Assembly (NCBI GenBank): GCA_028752905.1
Contig: JAQNBH010000015.1
Location: forward strand, 10,611,622-10,675,621
Direction of reading: 5' to 3'
Length of the DNA stretch: 64,000 nucleotides
From: Cladorhizidae sp. MBARI D1340-BT2
Lineage: Eukaryota; Porifera; Demospongiae; Poecilosclerida; Cladorhizidae
In this document: piece after piece, positions 1-10,510 of the stretch
How positions within the stretch are numbered: the stretch's first letter is position 1
Layout of the letters: each line of letters starts with the position of its first letter
Notes under the pieces: generated by a model
What the model saw: only the letters and a program-made list of their open reading frames with translations
The model's database searches: none
What the model was told of the DNA's origin: nothing
Program-made: the position numbers and the translations under genes

Positions 1-699
1 CCTAACTATCCCACATCTCTTCTTATCCTCTAACAACCCAGCTGATGCAGTCCTAAGTCTAAATTGCAGCCACACACCTTCCTGACCATGCATGGACCTC
101 ACATACCTCTCAACCCCTGCACCATTCTTTGCTGATTTATAATAATTCAGCGTACTTTTTCCGTCTACTTCCTCCTCCCAGTCCTTCTCATTTCTCACCT
201 TCACTTTCCCCTTCCACTTGCACACTGACCCAACTTCGTTGTTTATCTCGTACTTTCTCCTCAAGATCTCATATTCTTCCCACCATCCAATCCATCCTCT
301 CGTAGTTTATTTACAACAACTATTACCAATCTGCTCTGTTCCAACACCTCTCATCTCTTGCCAAACAAAACCTTCATCTCTTCCCTCCTCTCCTCTAGCT
401 TCCTCCACCCCATATCTTCCCGTATTGCCACTCCTGCTACTGTATCACTTGCCCCCAATAGTCTCTCCTACCCACTCTCATCTGTGCTGACTCCAACTTC
501 TTGCGAGCATTCCGTCCTCCTGTCCACCACACTTCGGCTGCATGCTCCATACTGGGTCTCGCTAGAAGCTCCCACACCATTCTACTTCCACCTGCCCATT
601 CACTCTATTCATCCATATTACCTTTCCAACCCACTCTTCTGCCTTATTTGCCATCTTCTCTAACTGAACATTACCCCTTAACTTCCTATAAAACCATAT
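1..699 (-). pseudogene. LINE ORF2 C-terminal tail, frameshifted remnant
   Basis: No long minus-strand frame exists here, but pieces in shifting frames resemble a LINE ORF2 tail: EEWVGKVIWMNRVNGQVEVE near 600-640, GRIGWWEEYEILRRKYE near 230-300, and RLRTASAGLLEDKKRCG near the left edge. At least three frame changes or stops interrupt it. The many short plus-strand frames here are antisense shadows. Confidence 0.65.
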
Positions 700-2136
700 T
701 CATAAGTATTTGAATTCTTTGACCTCTTCCAATATCTCCTCACCAATCCTCCAATGCACTTCTGATTCCTTCTTCCCTACTACCATGACCTTGCTCTTCT
801 TGCTATTAAATTTCATCTTCCACCTTAACACATACGCCTGTACCACATCCAACATAGCTTGCAGTTCCACCGCTGAGTCAGCCAGAAGAACAACATCATC
901 TGCATACATGAGTGCCCCACACCAGCAGCCTTCCACTTTGACTCCTAGCTCAGCTCTCTCCAATTCCTCTGCCATTCCCATCAAATATATATTGAAAAGA
1001 AGTGGAGACAAAGGATATCCCTGCCTAAGTCCATTCTCCACAGTGAACCACCTTGACCTCATTCCATTCAATACCACCGTCGTCTCCACCCCACTATACA
1101 ATCCTTCACATGTCCTCACAAGTTTCTCTTCTACTCCATACTGCCTCAACTTCTGCCACAGTCCCTCCCTCCACACACTGTCATATGCCTTACTTATATC
1201 CAGGAAAGCCAGATATGAAGCTTTTTTCCCGCTCTTCCTCACTTCACAAACTCCTCTTAACACCAACCCCTGGTCTGAACATCTCCTCTGTCTCCTAAAT
1301 CCTCCTTGTGCTTCCGTCAAAATCCTATCCTCAGCGAACACTCCCAACCTCCTTGCCAACACTCTCGCAAACACCTTCACCACATTACAACACAATGAAA
1401 TTCCCCTATAATTCCCTACTTCATCCTCATCACCATCCTTGTGGAGAGGTACTAATAAACTCCTCTTCCAGTCCACTGGGCAGCACTCAATCCTCATCAC
1501 CACATTCATCACCTGCACCATCACTTCCACCAACCTTCTACCTCCATACATCAGCATATCATTCAACATTCCATCAGGGCCTGGAGCCTTTCCTCTCTTC
1601 AAACACTTTAATACCTCTACTACTTCTTCCCAACTTACTTCTTCACACATACCCAGCTCATGCCCACCCACTTCTCCCATCTCTAATTCTTGTACTGTGG
1701 CATCCTCTTTTTTCCTCCCCAGCTCTTCCCAGTGTTTTGCCATCACCTCCAATACCTCGACATCCTTCTCTACCATCCTTCCCTCATCATCTTTCACTTC
1801 TTTTATCCTTCTCTCCTTCCTCTTTGCTCTTAAATCATTCCAAAACAGCTTACAACTAGTCCCACCCTGCTCTCTAATCTTCTTTATAGTTCTCTTCCTC
1901 AATTCCTTCTTCTCTATCCTAATAGTCTTTTTCACTTCCTTTCTTGCTTCTCTATAGTCATCCCATAGTTGTCTTAATGTAGCCTCTCTCTCCCCTCTCT
2001 TCCTGGCTTCCCTTAGCCTCTTACATTTCTCCTTCCTGACACCAATTAACCACTCCTCATCCTCTGACCACCATCCCTCTGACCTGTCTGTAATCCAATT
2101 CCTTTCTCCGCTGCAGCCAAAACTTTCTCCTTCCAC
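700..2136 (-). pseudogene. LINE ORF2, reverse transcriptase domain
   Basis: This frame carries the non-LTR reverse transcriptase blocks in order: KRGKAPGPDGM, SLLVPLHKDGD with NYRGISL, EAQGGFRRQRRCSDQ, FLDISKAYDSVW (first catalytic Asp), NGLRQGYPLSPLLFNIYL, and LMYADDVVLLA (the YADD box with the catalytic Asp pair). The N-terminal 30 residues repeat the end of the endonuclease frame out of phase. The frame ends at EEVKEFKYL near 700, where other LINEs continue; the continuation is visible in another frame. The catalytic residues survive, but the frameshifts make the copy dead as it stands. Confidence 0.92.
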
Positions 2137-3554
2137 CTACCCCACACCTCTTCAACTATGTTTCCTCCCAACTCTTGCTCAAGCTCTCTCACCTCCTCTT
2201 CCCATCCCATGAACATTTCCTCCACTGCCTCCTGATACTCCATCCAGTCTAGCCTATTGTCAACTCTCCATTTATGTCGCTCTCTTCTCATTTGTACCTC
2301 TCTCCTACCCCACGTAATTTCTCCACAAATAATGTTATGGTCCGACCCCACATCCAGCTTGCCTGAGTCCTCAACTACCACCTTAGCTACATCCATGTCC
2401 TCACTAAACAAGATATAGTCTATGACCGACTTTCTCTCCCCACATTCCCACGTCCACGTGCCCTCACAGCACTGCAACTCGTTCCCCACAACCAGATCTC
2501 CAACCCTAACCAACTCCAACAACCGCCTTCCATTACTGTTCGGGTTGTCCTCCACTCCTAATCCAATCTTTGCATTGAAGTCCCTCATCATAACAACATC
2601 GAAACCTTTCTCTTCATACTTCACCACGTCCTCCTGCAGTACCTCAAACAATACCTCCGTCTCACTCACTCTAACTCCTTCTGGGTTCACATACACTACC
2701 CCTACCATAGTTTTTCTTCTCCCCGCTCTGCTTAACTCCACCCACAGCAAACCTTCTCTTGACTTCCTCACCCTAGATTCCAAACTCTCATGCACCAGAA
2801 CTCCCACACCTCCACTCGCCCGCCTGCCACCCTCTCTATTCCTGCCATACCACTCATATCCTGCCACACTCACCTCATCCTCCTTCTGCAAAAATGTCTC
2901 CGCTAATCCCAGCACATCAAACTTCTTCATTCCCAACACTACCTTCAAATCCACCTCGCTTGACCACCATCCTCTACAATTAACAAATGCCACTCTCAAC
3001 CGCCCAGTTTCCCTATCTTTGGTCCCACTCCCAATCCCCACCCTCCTAAACATACTTTTTGCTCTCACAGTTTGGGTTTGTTCATGCTCATTGACATCTT
3101 TGCTTTGGCCAGCAGGTGCTCCTTCCCTGGATGAATCTCCTCCTGGTGCTCCCCCACCTGACGGTTCTTGCCTCTCTCCATCCCTCTCTGTGTTGTTGTC
3201 CACCAGCGATTCTCCCCCTGACAGCCCACATGAACCAAATCGCAGTAAATACGTTCCCCTTGACTTTTCCTCCTGGCCTCCATCCACTCTCCCCCCTCTC
3301 TCCACCACCCTTTTGCACTCCAACTTCTTTCCCCGCGTGCCTTCTCCTGTTGTTTCACTTGCTGGAGATTCTTCATATGCCGCTGCTGATTCACCCCTTG
3401 CACCATATATACTCCATTTCCCCCCAGACTCTCTTTCCTCCTCTTGTATCTTCCTGTCTTTCTCATGATAAATGGCCTCCCCACCAGTTTGCTCAAGACT
3501 TCCTGAAAATTTTCTTCGTCCCCCTTCGTAATATCCTGATCTATATTCCTCCAT
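2046..3554 (-). pseudogene. LINE ORF2, N-terminal part: AP-type endonuclease
   Basis: The useful part starts around LRVAFVNCRGWWSSEVDL. It shows the exonuclease-endonuclease-phosphatase fold motifs: N in VNCRGW, E in GLAETFLQ, DFNAKIG, and a final SDH in VGSDHNII. The normally glycine-containing GDFN box reads MMRDFN, a change at a conserved spot. The first 170 or so residues overlap ORF1 in another frame and are probably not coding. The frame stops at 2046, while homology continues in the next frame from about 2100, so a frameshift separates endonuclease from reverse transcriptase. In an active element the endonuclease nicks the target to prime reverse transcription. Confidence 0.85.
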
Positions 3555-4321
3555 CCTTCTCCATCCTTCACCAACTTTGCTTGTCCTGTTTCCTTTACCA
3601 CCTTCTCAGTTTTATCTTTCTTACCCACTTCCTCTAACACCCCCTTGGCCTGCTTCCTGTTCCCTCCTTCTTCCACCATCACCTGCTCTAACTTCCTCCC
3701 TAAGACTTCAATTATTCTCTGTTTATGCTCTACCTGCTTTTCTAGTTCTTCCACCCTCAACAGAACATTAGCCAGCACATCACCCATTTGAAGATTTTCC
3801 ATCAGTTTCATATTAAACCACACATCACCACTCTCTCTATGTTCCAACTTCTTTAACACATCCCTCGTCAATATATGAACAGTGTTGGTGGCATTGGTAT
3901 CTACTAACCCACCACCATCTCTCTCGTCCCGATACTCCTCCTTAATTTTCTCTATTATACCCTGCTTCCTTATCATAACCTTTTCACTGAAACAACTTAC
4001 TACACTATTCATTACTCTTTCTCGTGCCTCTTTCCGGTTCTTCGTATCAACACACTTCATAACCAGCGCTTCTTTTCCTTTACCTTCTGCATGAACTTCT
4101 CCCTTCCCCACACTTGCTCCATCCAAACTCCCACAACATTGACTACAAGCCCATTTTTTCTCACCTAAACTCTTAATATCCTCCTCAGACATGCCAACAC
4201 ATCTTTGGTGAAACCACCCCCCACAAGATCCTTCACAGCCAATCCACCTTGAGCCTTCCTCTGAGGATTCTTCATCCTTAGAACATACCATGCACGCATC
4301 TTGTATCAGGTTGACCGCCAT
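3065..4321 (-). CDS. LINE ORF1 protein with N-terminal PHD finger
   Basis: The reading frame is open from 4420. I prefer the ATG at 4321 (protein begins MAVNLIQDACMVC) because it has A at -3 and G at +4. This gives 418 residues. A PHD-type zinc finger occupies roughly residues 10-60: CMVC, then GCEGSCGGWFHQRC, then WACSQC, a C4HC3 pattern. Behind it lies a charged, coiled-coil-like region (LLRVEELEKQVEHKQRIIEVL) and a basic C-terminus. In LINEs such proteins bind the element RNA or chromatin; that role is inferred. The 3' end overlaps the upstream part of the ORF2 frame by about 490 nt, which more likely reflects a frameshift or long leader than true double coding. Confidence 0.75.
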   Translation of the reverse strand: MAVNLIQDACMVCSKDEESSEEGSRWIGCEGSCGGWFHQRCVGMSEEDIKSLGEKKWACSQCCGSLDGASVGKGEVHAEGKGKEALVMKCVDTKNRKEARERVMNSVVSCFSEKVMIRKQGIIEKIKEEYRDERDGGGLVDTNATNTVHILTRDVLKKLEHRESGDVWFNMKLMENLQMGDVLANVLLRVEELEKQVEHKQRIIEVLGRKLEQVMVEEGGNRKQAKGVLEEVGKKDKTEKVVKETGQAKLVKDGEGWRNIDQDITKGDEENFQEVLSKLVGRPFIMRKTGRYKRRKESLGGNGVYMVQGVNQQRHMKNLQQVKQQEKARGERSWSAKGWWREGGEWMEARRKSQGERIYCDLVHVGCQGENRWWTTTQRGMERGKNRQVGEHQEEIHPGKEHLLAKAKMSMSMNKPKL

Positions 4322-4560
4322 TTTTATTTGATAAGAACCAGGGGTTATGGAGGTCAATGGTAACTCACCTGTCACTATCCCATTGCTGTCTAGGGAGTAA
4401 TGATGTAAGTGATAGCCCAAGTCCTAGCCCTATCTAGCCCTCTGGTGAAGTGGGTGGAGGAGTAGCTCCGACACAGAGTTTTTGGAAACTTAATTCAGTA
4501 TTGTGCCATCAAAGGATTTCAAATCAATGCCCAAGTGCCTACTTTGAATTCTCTTCCTTT

Positions 4561-4945
4561 ATGGTAGTACTTAGTTGGCCAAGAGATTACTGTATTAGCA
4601 AATATAGACAAGGCAAGGCGCATGGTGATTATCTCTGCATAATATTTTTTAAATTTTTTATGCTAGTAAAGATCTGCCTTTATGAAGTCATGCAGGAGCA
4701 ATCTGCATGGTATGGGCACAGAACATACAGCAAGTGCTAAACACATAAACATAGATGTGAATATATGCTAGAGAGCCTCGGGTAGCCAGATCATTCACCA
4801 AATGATGCACTATTGTTATGCTAGGAAATGTCTAGATAGCCTAGCAAGGATTTGTTCTCTCTACTACATTCCCAAACAGGGGTATTTCAAGTCTGGGACT
4901 CTGCATTTATTTTAGCACACACAATGTTAAATTAACAGTATAAAA
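4561..4945 (-). repeat. Dispersed repeat R1, copy 1 (inverted relative to 60240-60620)
   Basis: This segment is the reverse complement of 60240-60620. Shared landmarks are the run-ups to tttgggaatgtagtag, cctagcataacaatagtgca, aaatgatctggctac and ttgctaatacagtaatctct. The two copies are about 55 kb apart and look roughly 85-90 percent identical by eye, with a few indels. No coding frame runs through it. It is probably a transposon copy whose termini I could not define. Confidence 0.8.
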
Positions 4946-4962
4946 GATCTGAAATGAAAAGA

Positions 4963-5160
4963 AACTGTGTAACACCGCAGTTTATTTTAGTCCTCAACCA
5001 GCAAGTTTCTAAAGGACCTTGAAGTTAGCAATTGTGTTACTGTTTGAGTGCTAAAATAAACTGTGTAACACCACAGTTTATTTTAGCACTCACCCAGCAA
5101 TAAAATTGCTTGCATCCAGTTTTCTAAACTCACTACATGCAGTTTATTTTAGCACTCAAG
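4963..5160. repeat. Nested direct and palindromic repeats with a cagtttattttagcact core
   Basis: A unit beginning aaactgtgtaacacc and ending cagtttattttagcactcaa occurs near 4963-5010 and again at 5058-5105, with a third partial copy near 5140-5160. At 5046-5065 and 5072-5091 two 20-nt arms (gagtgctaaaataaactgtg and its exact complement) flank a 6-nt loop, forming a perfect hairpin. A diverged inverted copy of the core follows near 5200. This looks like a decayed foldback element. Confidence 0.75.
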
Positions 5161-5230
5161 AATAATTGCTGGCTTCATGTTCTTCAGGCTATTTAACATC
5201 CGAGTACTAAAATAACTGTTGTGTCACACA

Positions 5231-6539
5231 CTTGAAATTCGCAGCAGAGGAAATTGTCAGTAAGTTTCAAGACCTTTTCCAAGAACAGCATTAATGAGCA
5301 TTTAGTGAAGGTTCTGGCTGTAGCCATTACCAGGCTAGAGATGGTTAGCATATGATTATACTTATATATAGTACACTAGTATCCATCACAGGCATACATA
5401 GATGTGTACACCAACTGTCGAGCATGCGATCCTGTACAAAAGGCATGTTTTCCTTGTCACTCTTCAATGCCCAACTTCATGATAGAGCTAGTAGTATCCA
5501 AATATTGGATCTAGCATGATTTAGCATTACTGTTGATAACTTGAATCTGCCATATATAGCCAAGTTTCTACTATAATCATATCAAGATAGAGCACATAAC
5601 AAATTTTAGCCATGACCACTAGTTATGTAATGTATTTCAATGATTAATGCCATTATTTGTAATGCTTGGATTGCCGAACTTTCCCTAGATTGAAGGAAGT
5701 TTAACAGTATGTAGAAGAAAACAAAGTTTGTTATTATTATCTGTGTCATGTACAGAAAGCCAGTCACTCACTAAAGCATGTTTGAGTGTCCTGCTGAACT
5801 TATGAATTATGCATATGCAACTGATTAAGTACAGAGCTATTTCATTGGACAGGACAGATACGTTTCTGGTTCAGCTGTATTTTCCCCCTTTGTTTAATTT
5901 TTAAATCTATGTACTACACTACAATGTGTATTTATTATTGCATCCAGTTATACAAGGTAATCATTTTTGCGAATTGGTAAAGGGGAAAAAAGCATGTATG
6001 GGCATTGCATTTTAAAAGGGAGTGAGCTGTCTAAATTTTAGAGACTATCTCTCTTATTACAGGTAATTTTATACGTAAGGTGGTATATATGCAACTTTGG
6101 CAATATCAATGTGTATATATTTATACAGTTAATTTCCAAGTTCTGCCCATGGGTTAAGTTAAGAGATTGGGAAATGGGGTTAATTTTACAATTTGATGGG
6201 TGACCATGTGACAATATCATATACTACTTCCAGAGAAGAAGCCCAGCATTGCACATGTTCTGGGTTGAGTGCATTTCCTGATTGAACTTCCCAGAGGAAG
6301 AGGGGTGGGGGAGGGGAGTTAATCTGGGAATCTATGGCCCTCCCTTTTTGGCTTGTACCAAGATCATGACTCTCATCTTTTGAGGTTTGTGTTGGAAACT
6401 GTTTGCTGTTACATAATTATTGGTTGGGCTCCCATTTCCAAACACCAGATGATAAAAGGGATAAAAGGGGGGGTGGGGGAAAGGAAGGGGGGAAAAAGAA
6501 GGGGGGGAAAATAAACCCCAAAATGACAACACTCACATC
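5231..6539. other. AT-rich intergenic stretch with a purine run
   Basis: I see no gene. ORFs of 60-90 codons occur, but they lack recognisable motifs. At about 6461-6512 one strand is almost pure purine (repeated ggggg and aagg), which makes the short ORFs there rich in Gly and Lys; I treat those as artefacts of composition. Confidence 0.6.
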
Positions 6540-6900
6540 TCTGCTAGAACTCACACCAGTAGTTTTTTACCTCCATAAATGGAGTCTTCAACGGGTATTA
6601 GCTCCAAAAAGGCCACAGGAATGTCTTGAATCCACTAAGGTAGAAAACTGGCAGCAAAAAATGTAGAAAATGTGAAAAAAACCCCTAGAAATTCATCTTT
6701 CTATGTTTTTCTCTTTTACCACTCACATAACTTGAATAGAGTAGGTCCATTCATAAAATATTCAATTGCAGAAGACTCCAAACATTCCATTGCATGTCCA
6801 CGACTAATCTTTGGTAAGGGGTAAGGGAGCTAAATCGATCTCTTGCAAATTTCTGCAATCTCCCAAAAATCTCAACTATATTTGTGGCCACTGACTGACT
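6540..6900. repeat. Dispersed repeat R2, decayed copy
   Basis: Blocks such as tagctccaaaaa, ccactaaggtagaaaactgg and cattgcatgtccacgactaat recur, with differences, at 28220-28580. Reverse-complement relatives lie at 61842-62165. The shared core reads, in the other orientation, aaatcagctga ... agtgagttttagctgagat. Copies are strongly diverged. Confidence 0.5.
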
Positions 6901-7533
6901 CTATACTTATCTGCCCAGCACTCAGATAGAGCATCTTTAACATTAAATCATAATGCATGTGGGGAACAAGGACAAAGTTACAAGGCACTGGTAATAAAGT
7001 ATCTATAGAAGTCTCACGTACAAGTTAGCAGATCTGAATCATACCATGAAGCAGTTGCTGAAAGAGGAATGTCGCTATCAACATCAACTACACACTAACA
7101 AAGATGTCAGCTATCCTGTAGTACTAATCTCTGTCACTGCTATGAACAACCCAGTGAGTTGCCCATTAAGTGATCTAGATTGAATTCAGTTAGGTACATC
7201 TAGGGAACTAGTGGATACAGGATACAATGTTCACTCACTTAATTAAGATATTTTAACATGCATAGATAATAAAAATAAAAGGGTGGCTAGGAGGGCTAAA
7301 ACCCCTTTCCCAGTTTATGACCAGAGACAGATGATAATTATTGATACTACACAATACAGTTTACCGAGTCAGACAATGTTGAAGAACACATAAGGGAAGA
7401 GAGAGTGAGGGAAAATGAGTACTCATTACCACAACTTAATTCACCAAATGGTTATTATTGTTTCGTAGTACACTTGCAATTCTCCCCCTATTTCTAAATA
7501 TTTCAAACCATCAATTTTGCAGTCCTTATTGTC
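6901..7533. other. Intergenic, no gene seen
   Basis: No coding frame, RNA gene or clear repeat was recognised. The last bases before 7534 are ATC/TCA-rich, matching the microsatellite that continues at 13672 on the far side of element G1. The microsatellite was therefore the insertion site. Confidence 0.6.
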
Positions 7534-7538
7534 ATCAT

Positions 7539-8114
7539 TGTGATGGGAAAACCCTTCTGCTAGGAAAGCTAGTTGATTTCCTACAGATCCGCTCTCCACA
7601 CCCGCCACCAACTTAGATTCTAGTCTCACACCAAAACCCACAGTTAGTCGAAATCAATCCACTTCCCGGATTGTATTACCCCTTACGAAAAGGACTGGTA
7701 TATTTGGACAATAGTAAACTTCAACAAGACCATATATACAAATAAGACGCTCAGACGTAAAATGCAATAATACTCTGGCGATACAACTTTCTCAATAAAT
7801 CACAGTCTCTCTATCACTACAACAGTTCCGTCCCTAGGACACCGTCCTTGGCAACCAATCAGGATCCTTGGCAGTCTTGTACGTCACCCGTTTCCAGGTA
7901 CGCCCTTTCAGGGTTTCCACTACCCGATTCTGCGGTCGTGTCAGCTTGCGCCTTCCCAGACCTCCAGCGCTCCCCCAAGGTCGCGTCCAGCAGCACCTCA
8001 CCAACCACCCGTTCCATGTCCTCCCCCCCACTTCACGCAGTGGCTCTGTCTCTGTCTTCAGGCCCAGCCTCGGGGAGGAAGCAGCCACGGACAAAGGAGA
8101 GAGATTCCCTGACA
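7539..8114 (-). repeat. G1 3' LTR
   Basis: A 576-bp LTR. On the element strand it begins TGTCAGGGAATC and ends CCCATCACA, so it has TGT...ACA ends. It matches 13084-13671 almost throughout. The C run at 8023-8029 is short here (7 C) and 19 C in the other LTR. Confidence 0.95.
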
Positions 8115-8129
8115 CTCCCTCCACCTTAG
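8115..8129 (-). promoter_or_regulatory. G1 polypurine tract
   Basis: Directly upstream of the 3' LTR, the element strand reads aaggtggagggag followed by TGTCAGGG. A purine run at this position primes plus-strand DNA synthesis in LTR elements. Confidence 0.85.
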
Positions 8130-8863
8130 CTCGAGAGCCCTGGTCTCGACTTAACCCGTCGGCGTTCGCATTCGCCGTTCCAGCTCGATGGGTCACACTA
8201 AAATCGTATGGCTGTAGAGCCAAAGCCCATCTGGCCAGCCTCCCATGACTATCCTTCATGGTTGCCAGGTGAGTTAATGGATCATGGTCGGTCTCCACCT
8301 TGAACTTATATCCTTCAATATATGTTCGAAAATGTTTGATACCAGTTACGATGACTAACGCCTCTCTTTTCAATAGCAGAGTATTTTTGTTCCCATGGCA
8401 ACAACTTGCGGGATCCATAAGCTACTGGATGTTCGGTTCCATCTTCCTCTCGCTGGCTCAACACATAACCAAGTCCCGTGGCTGAAGCATCAGTTTGGAT
8501 GATGAACATCCTCTCCCAGTTTGGGGATGTCAGTACCGGTTTACTGGTAAGGGCACCTTTCAATAACTGAAATGCCTTCTCGCATGCTTCCGTCCATGTC
8601 ACTTTATTTTCTTTGTTCTTCCTGGTCAATTCTGTGAGGGGGTTGGCAATCGTGGAGAAGTCCGGTATGAATCGGCGGTAGTATCCGCACAGGCCAAGAA
8701 ACGCTCTCACCTGTTTCTTGGTCTGCGGCTGCTGATAATTCTTCACTGCTTCAATCTTGCATTCCATCGGCTTGATGACTCCTCCTCCCATCACGTGACC
8801 CAGGTATACACAACTGTTTACTCCCATACTGCACTTGCTCTCTTTAAGGTGTAGGCCAGCCGC
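8115..8863 (-). pseudogene. G1 RT thumb and RNase H (frameshifted)
   Basis: The frame 8315-8827 reads CVYLGHVMGGGVIKP, VRAFLGLCGYYRRFIPDF, then the RNase H start FIIQTDASATGLGYVLSQ. Near 8400-8350 the frame changes again. From 8418 the second frame gives the rest of RNase H: VETDHDPLTHL, DSHGRLARWALALQPYDF and TANANADGLSRDQ. Coding ends at the polypurine tract. Homology to G4 RNase H is strong. No chromodomain or envelope frame follows. Confidence 0.88.
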
Positions 8864-9877
8864 TCATAGCTTGCCAAACACAATGTTGAGGTGCCGAAGA
8901 TGCTCCTCCCACGTCTCACTGTGGATCAAGATGTCATCCAAGTAAGCAGTCGTAAACTCATGGAGGCCATGCAAAACCTGGTCCATCAGATGCTGGAATG
9001 TCGACGGTGCCGTGACCAACCCGAAGGGCATAGTCAGGAACTGATATTTGCCATGGGGTGTGACAAACGCCGTCTTTTCCCTGCTTTCCTTTGCCAGGGG
9101 CACCTGATAGTACCCCTTCGATAAATCCAGTGTCGTGATGAACCTTGATCCTCCAATCTCGTTAATAAGTGTTTCTATGTTTGGTAATGGGTAAGGATCT
9201 CCTCGGGTTATGTTGTTTATCTTGCGATAATCTACGCACATTCTTATCTTGCCATCTTTCTTTTTTACTAGGACGATGGGCGCTGCCCAGGTGCTCTTGG
9301 ATGGTTCGATAATCTGTTGTTGTAACAATGTCTTGATCTCTTCCCGCAAGGCTTCTTCAGACTTGTGGGCCAACTTGTAAGGTGGCAACCGAATCGGAAA
9401 TGCGTCTCCCGTTGGAATCTCGTGCTCTACCAATGACGTCCTGCCAGGCTCGTCCTGGATGATGTCCTGAAATGTTTCCTTTAATGCAGTCAGTTGGTCC
9501 CGTTGGAGGAGGGTTAGAGAGTCCTCCTTTATTCGATCATTCGCGTCGAATGCGTCGTCTTCCTCTTCTAGGGCCAAGAACACTGCAGGGGTAGGGGAAG
9601 CCCACTCCTTCATGGCATTGACATGGAAGGTCTTAATCTTCCTCCCGGTGTCCACCATGTAGGTCACTTCCGTCACTTTCTCTGTGATGATGAAGGGACC
9701 CTGCCACTCGTTCAACAGTTTGTTCATTTTCCGAGGTCGAAACACCAGCACATAGTCGCCCCCGAGGAACTCTCTCAATACTGCTTTCCGATCGTGGTAC
9801 CGTTTCTGTGTCTGTTTTTCCTTTTCTTCTTTCTCTCTCGCTATTTCCCGAACCATTTCGGTGTTGGCTCGCATCAC
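8864..9877 (-). pseudogene. G1 integrase C-terminus (GPY/F) fused to reverse transcriptase
   Basis: Residues 1-90 finish the integrase, with a GPY/F-type module (NEWQGPFIITEKVTEVTY). After an acidic linker the Ty3/gypsy reverse transcriptase follows: LPPYKLAHKSEEALREEI, KKKDGKIRMCVDYRKIN, DPYPLPNIETLI, FITTLDLSKGYYQVPLA, PFGLVTAPSTFQHLMD and the catalytic TAYLDDILIHS. The frame breaks at 8864 in the thumb and continues from about 8827 in another frame. The position of integrase before reverse transcriptase is seen directly here within one frame. Confidence 0.92.
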
Positions 9878-10510
9878 TTACATATAGCATGTCAAGTTCA
9901 TCTCACTGACTTTTTCTTTCCCCTTCCAATAGCTTGCTAGGTCATCTAACGGTAACCTCATCTCTCTCCCGAACAGAAGGTGGAATGGAGAGAATCCTGT
10001 CGTCTTATGGACTGTGCCCCGATACGACCAGAGGACAAATGGCAGACACTTGTCCCACTCGACTTGGGGATCTTGTGTGAGTTTCCGCAGAAGATACTTG
10101 AGTGTGTGGTTAAATCTCTCCACCATTCCGTCCGTTTCCGGGTGATAGGGGGAGGTTCGAATCTGCCGGATGCCAGTTGCTTGACAATACTGTCGGACAA
10201 CTTCTGATCTGAAGTTAGACCCATTGTCCGTGAGTAACTCTCTGGGTGCTCCCAGTCTCGCAGTGACATCTATGAGACAGTTAACCACAGTCTCCGCTGT
10301 TGCATCCTTGAGTGGGAATGCCTCCGGCCACCTTGTGCTGTAGTCCATGAGAACCAGGATGTATTTGTTTCCCGACCGTATTCGCTTAAGGGGACCAAAT
10401 ATGTCCATGGCCACTCGCTGGAATGGCTCTTGCATGATGGGTAAGGAGTGTAGGGGTGCTTTTGTCACCACCGCAGGACCACCCTTCTGACAGATTGACA
10501 CGATCTGCAC
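9878..10510 (-). pseudogene. G1 integrase catalytic core
   Basis: In this 210-residue frame the catalytic triad is complete: Asp36 in AMDIFGPLKR, Asp95 in LLTDNGSNF and Glu131 in TDGMVERFN. The D-D(35)-E spacing is exact. The frame ends with a TAA at 9878-9880, and the very next codon continues in the same phase into the frame with the integrase C-terminal GPY/F module and reverse transcriptase. The junction is therefore a single nonsense codon. Integrase joins the element DNA to the target and makes the 5-bp staggered cut seen as the ATCAT duplication. Confidence 0.9.

Larger units (their letters stand above)
1..4321 (-). mobile_element. LINE (non-LTR retrotransposon), decayed, 3' end outside the window
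   Basis: Reading right to left, this stretch encodes a PHD-finger ORF1, then an apurinic-type endonuclease, a reverse transcriptase and a decayed C-terminal tail. That is the order of an ORF2-type LINE. PHD-type ORF1 proteins are known from CR1/L2-like clades, but I cannot assign the clade by eye. The reading frame changes near 2100 and near 700, so ORF2 is not intact. The tail from 699 to 1 still shows LINE-type residues in shifting frames, such as EEWVGKV and RLRTASAGLLEDKKRCG. The element therefore continues past the left edge. No poly-A tail or target duplication is visible in the window. Confidence 0.93.

Noticed and set aside
218..3771. Long plus-strand frames (for example 710-1411, 2422-3468, 1308-1859)
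   Set aside because: They are antisense to the LINE ORFs, rich in Ser/Pro/Leu and without motifs; their openness follows from the G/A-rich coding strand.
7834..8113. C-terminal extension of G1 RNase H beyond the polypurine tract
   Set aside because: This part of the frame lies inside the LTR; the same residues appear in the 5' LTR at 13379-13672, where no RNase H precedes them.
9878..9880. A functional gene boundary between integrase and RT in G1
   Set aside because: The frame continues in phase after the TAA, and no ATG context or ribosome signal is needed to explain it; the same region of G4 has a different stop (TAG at 36103).
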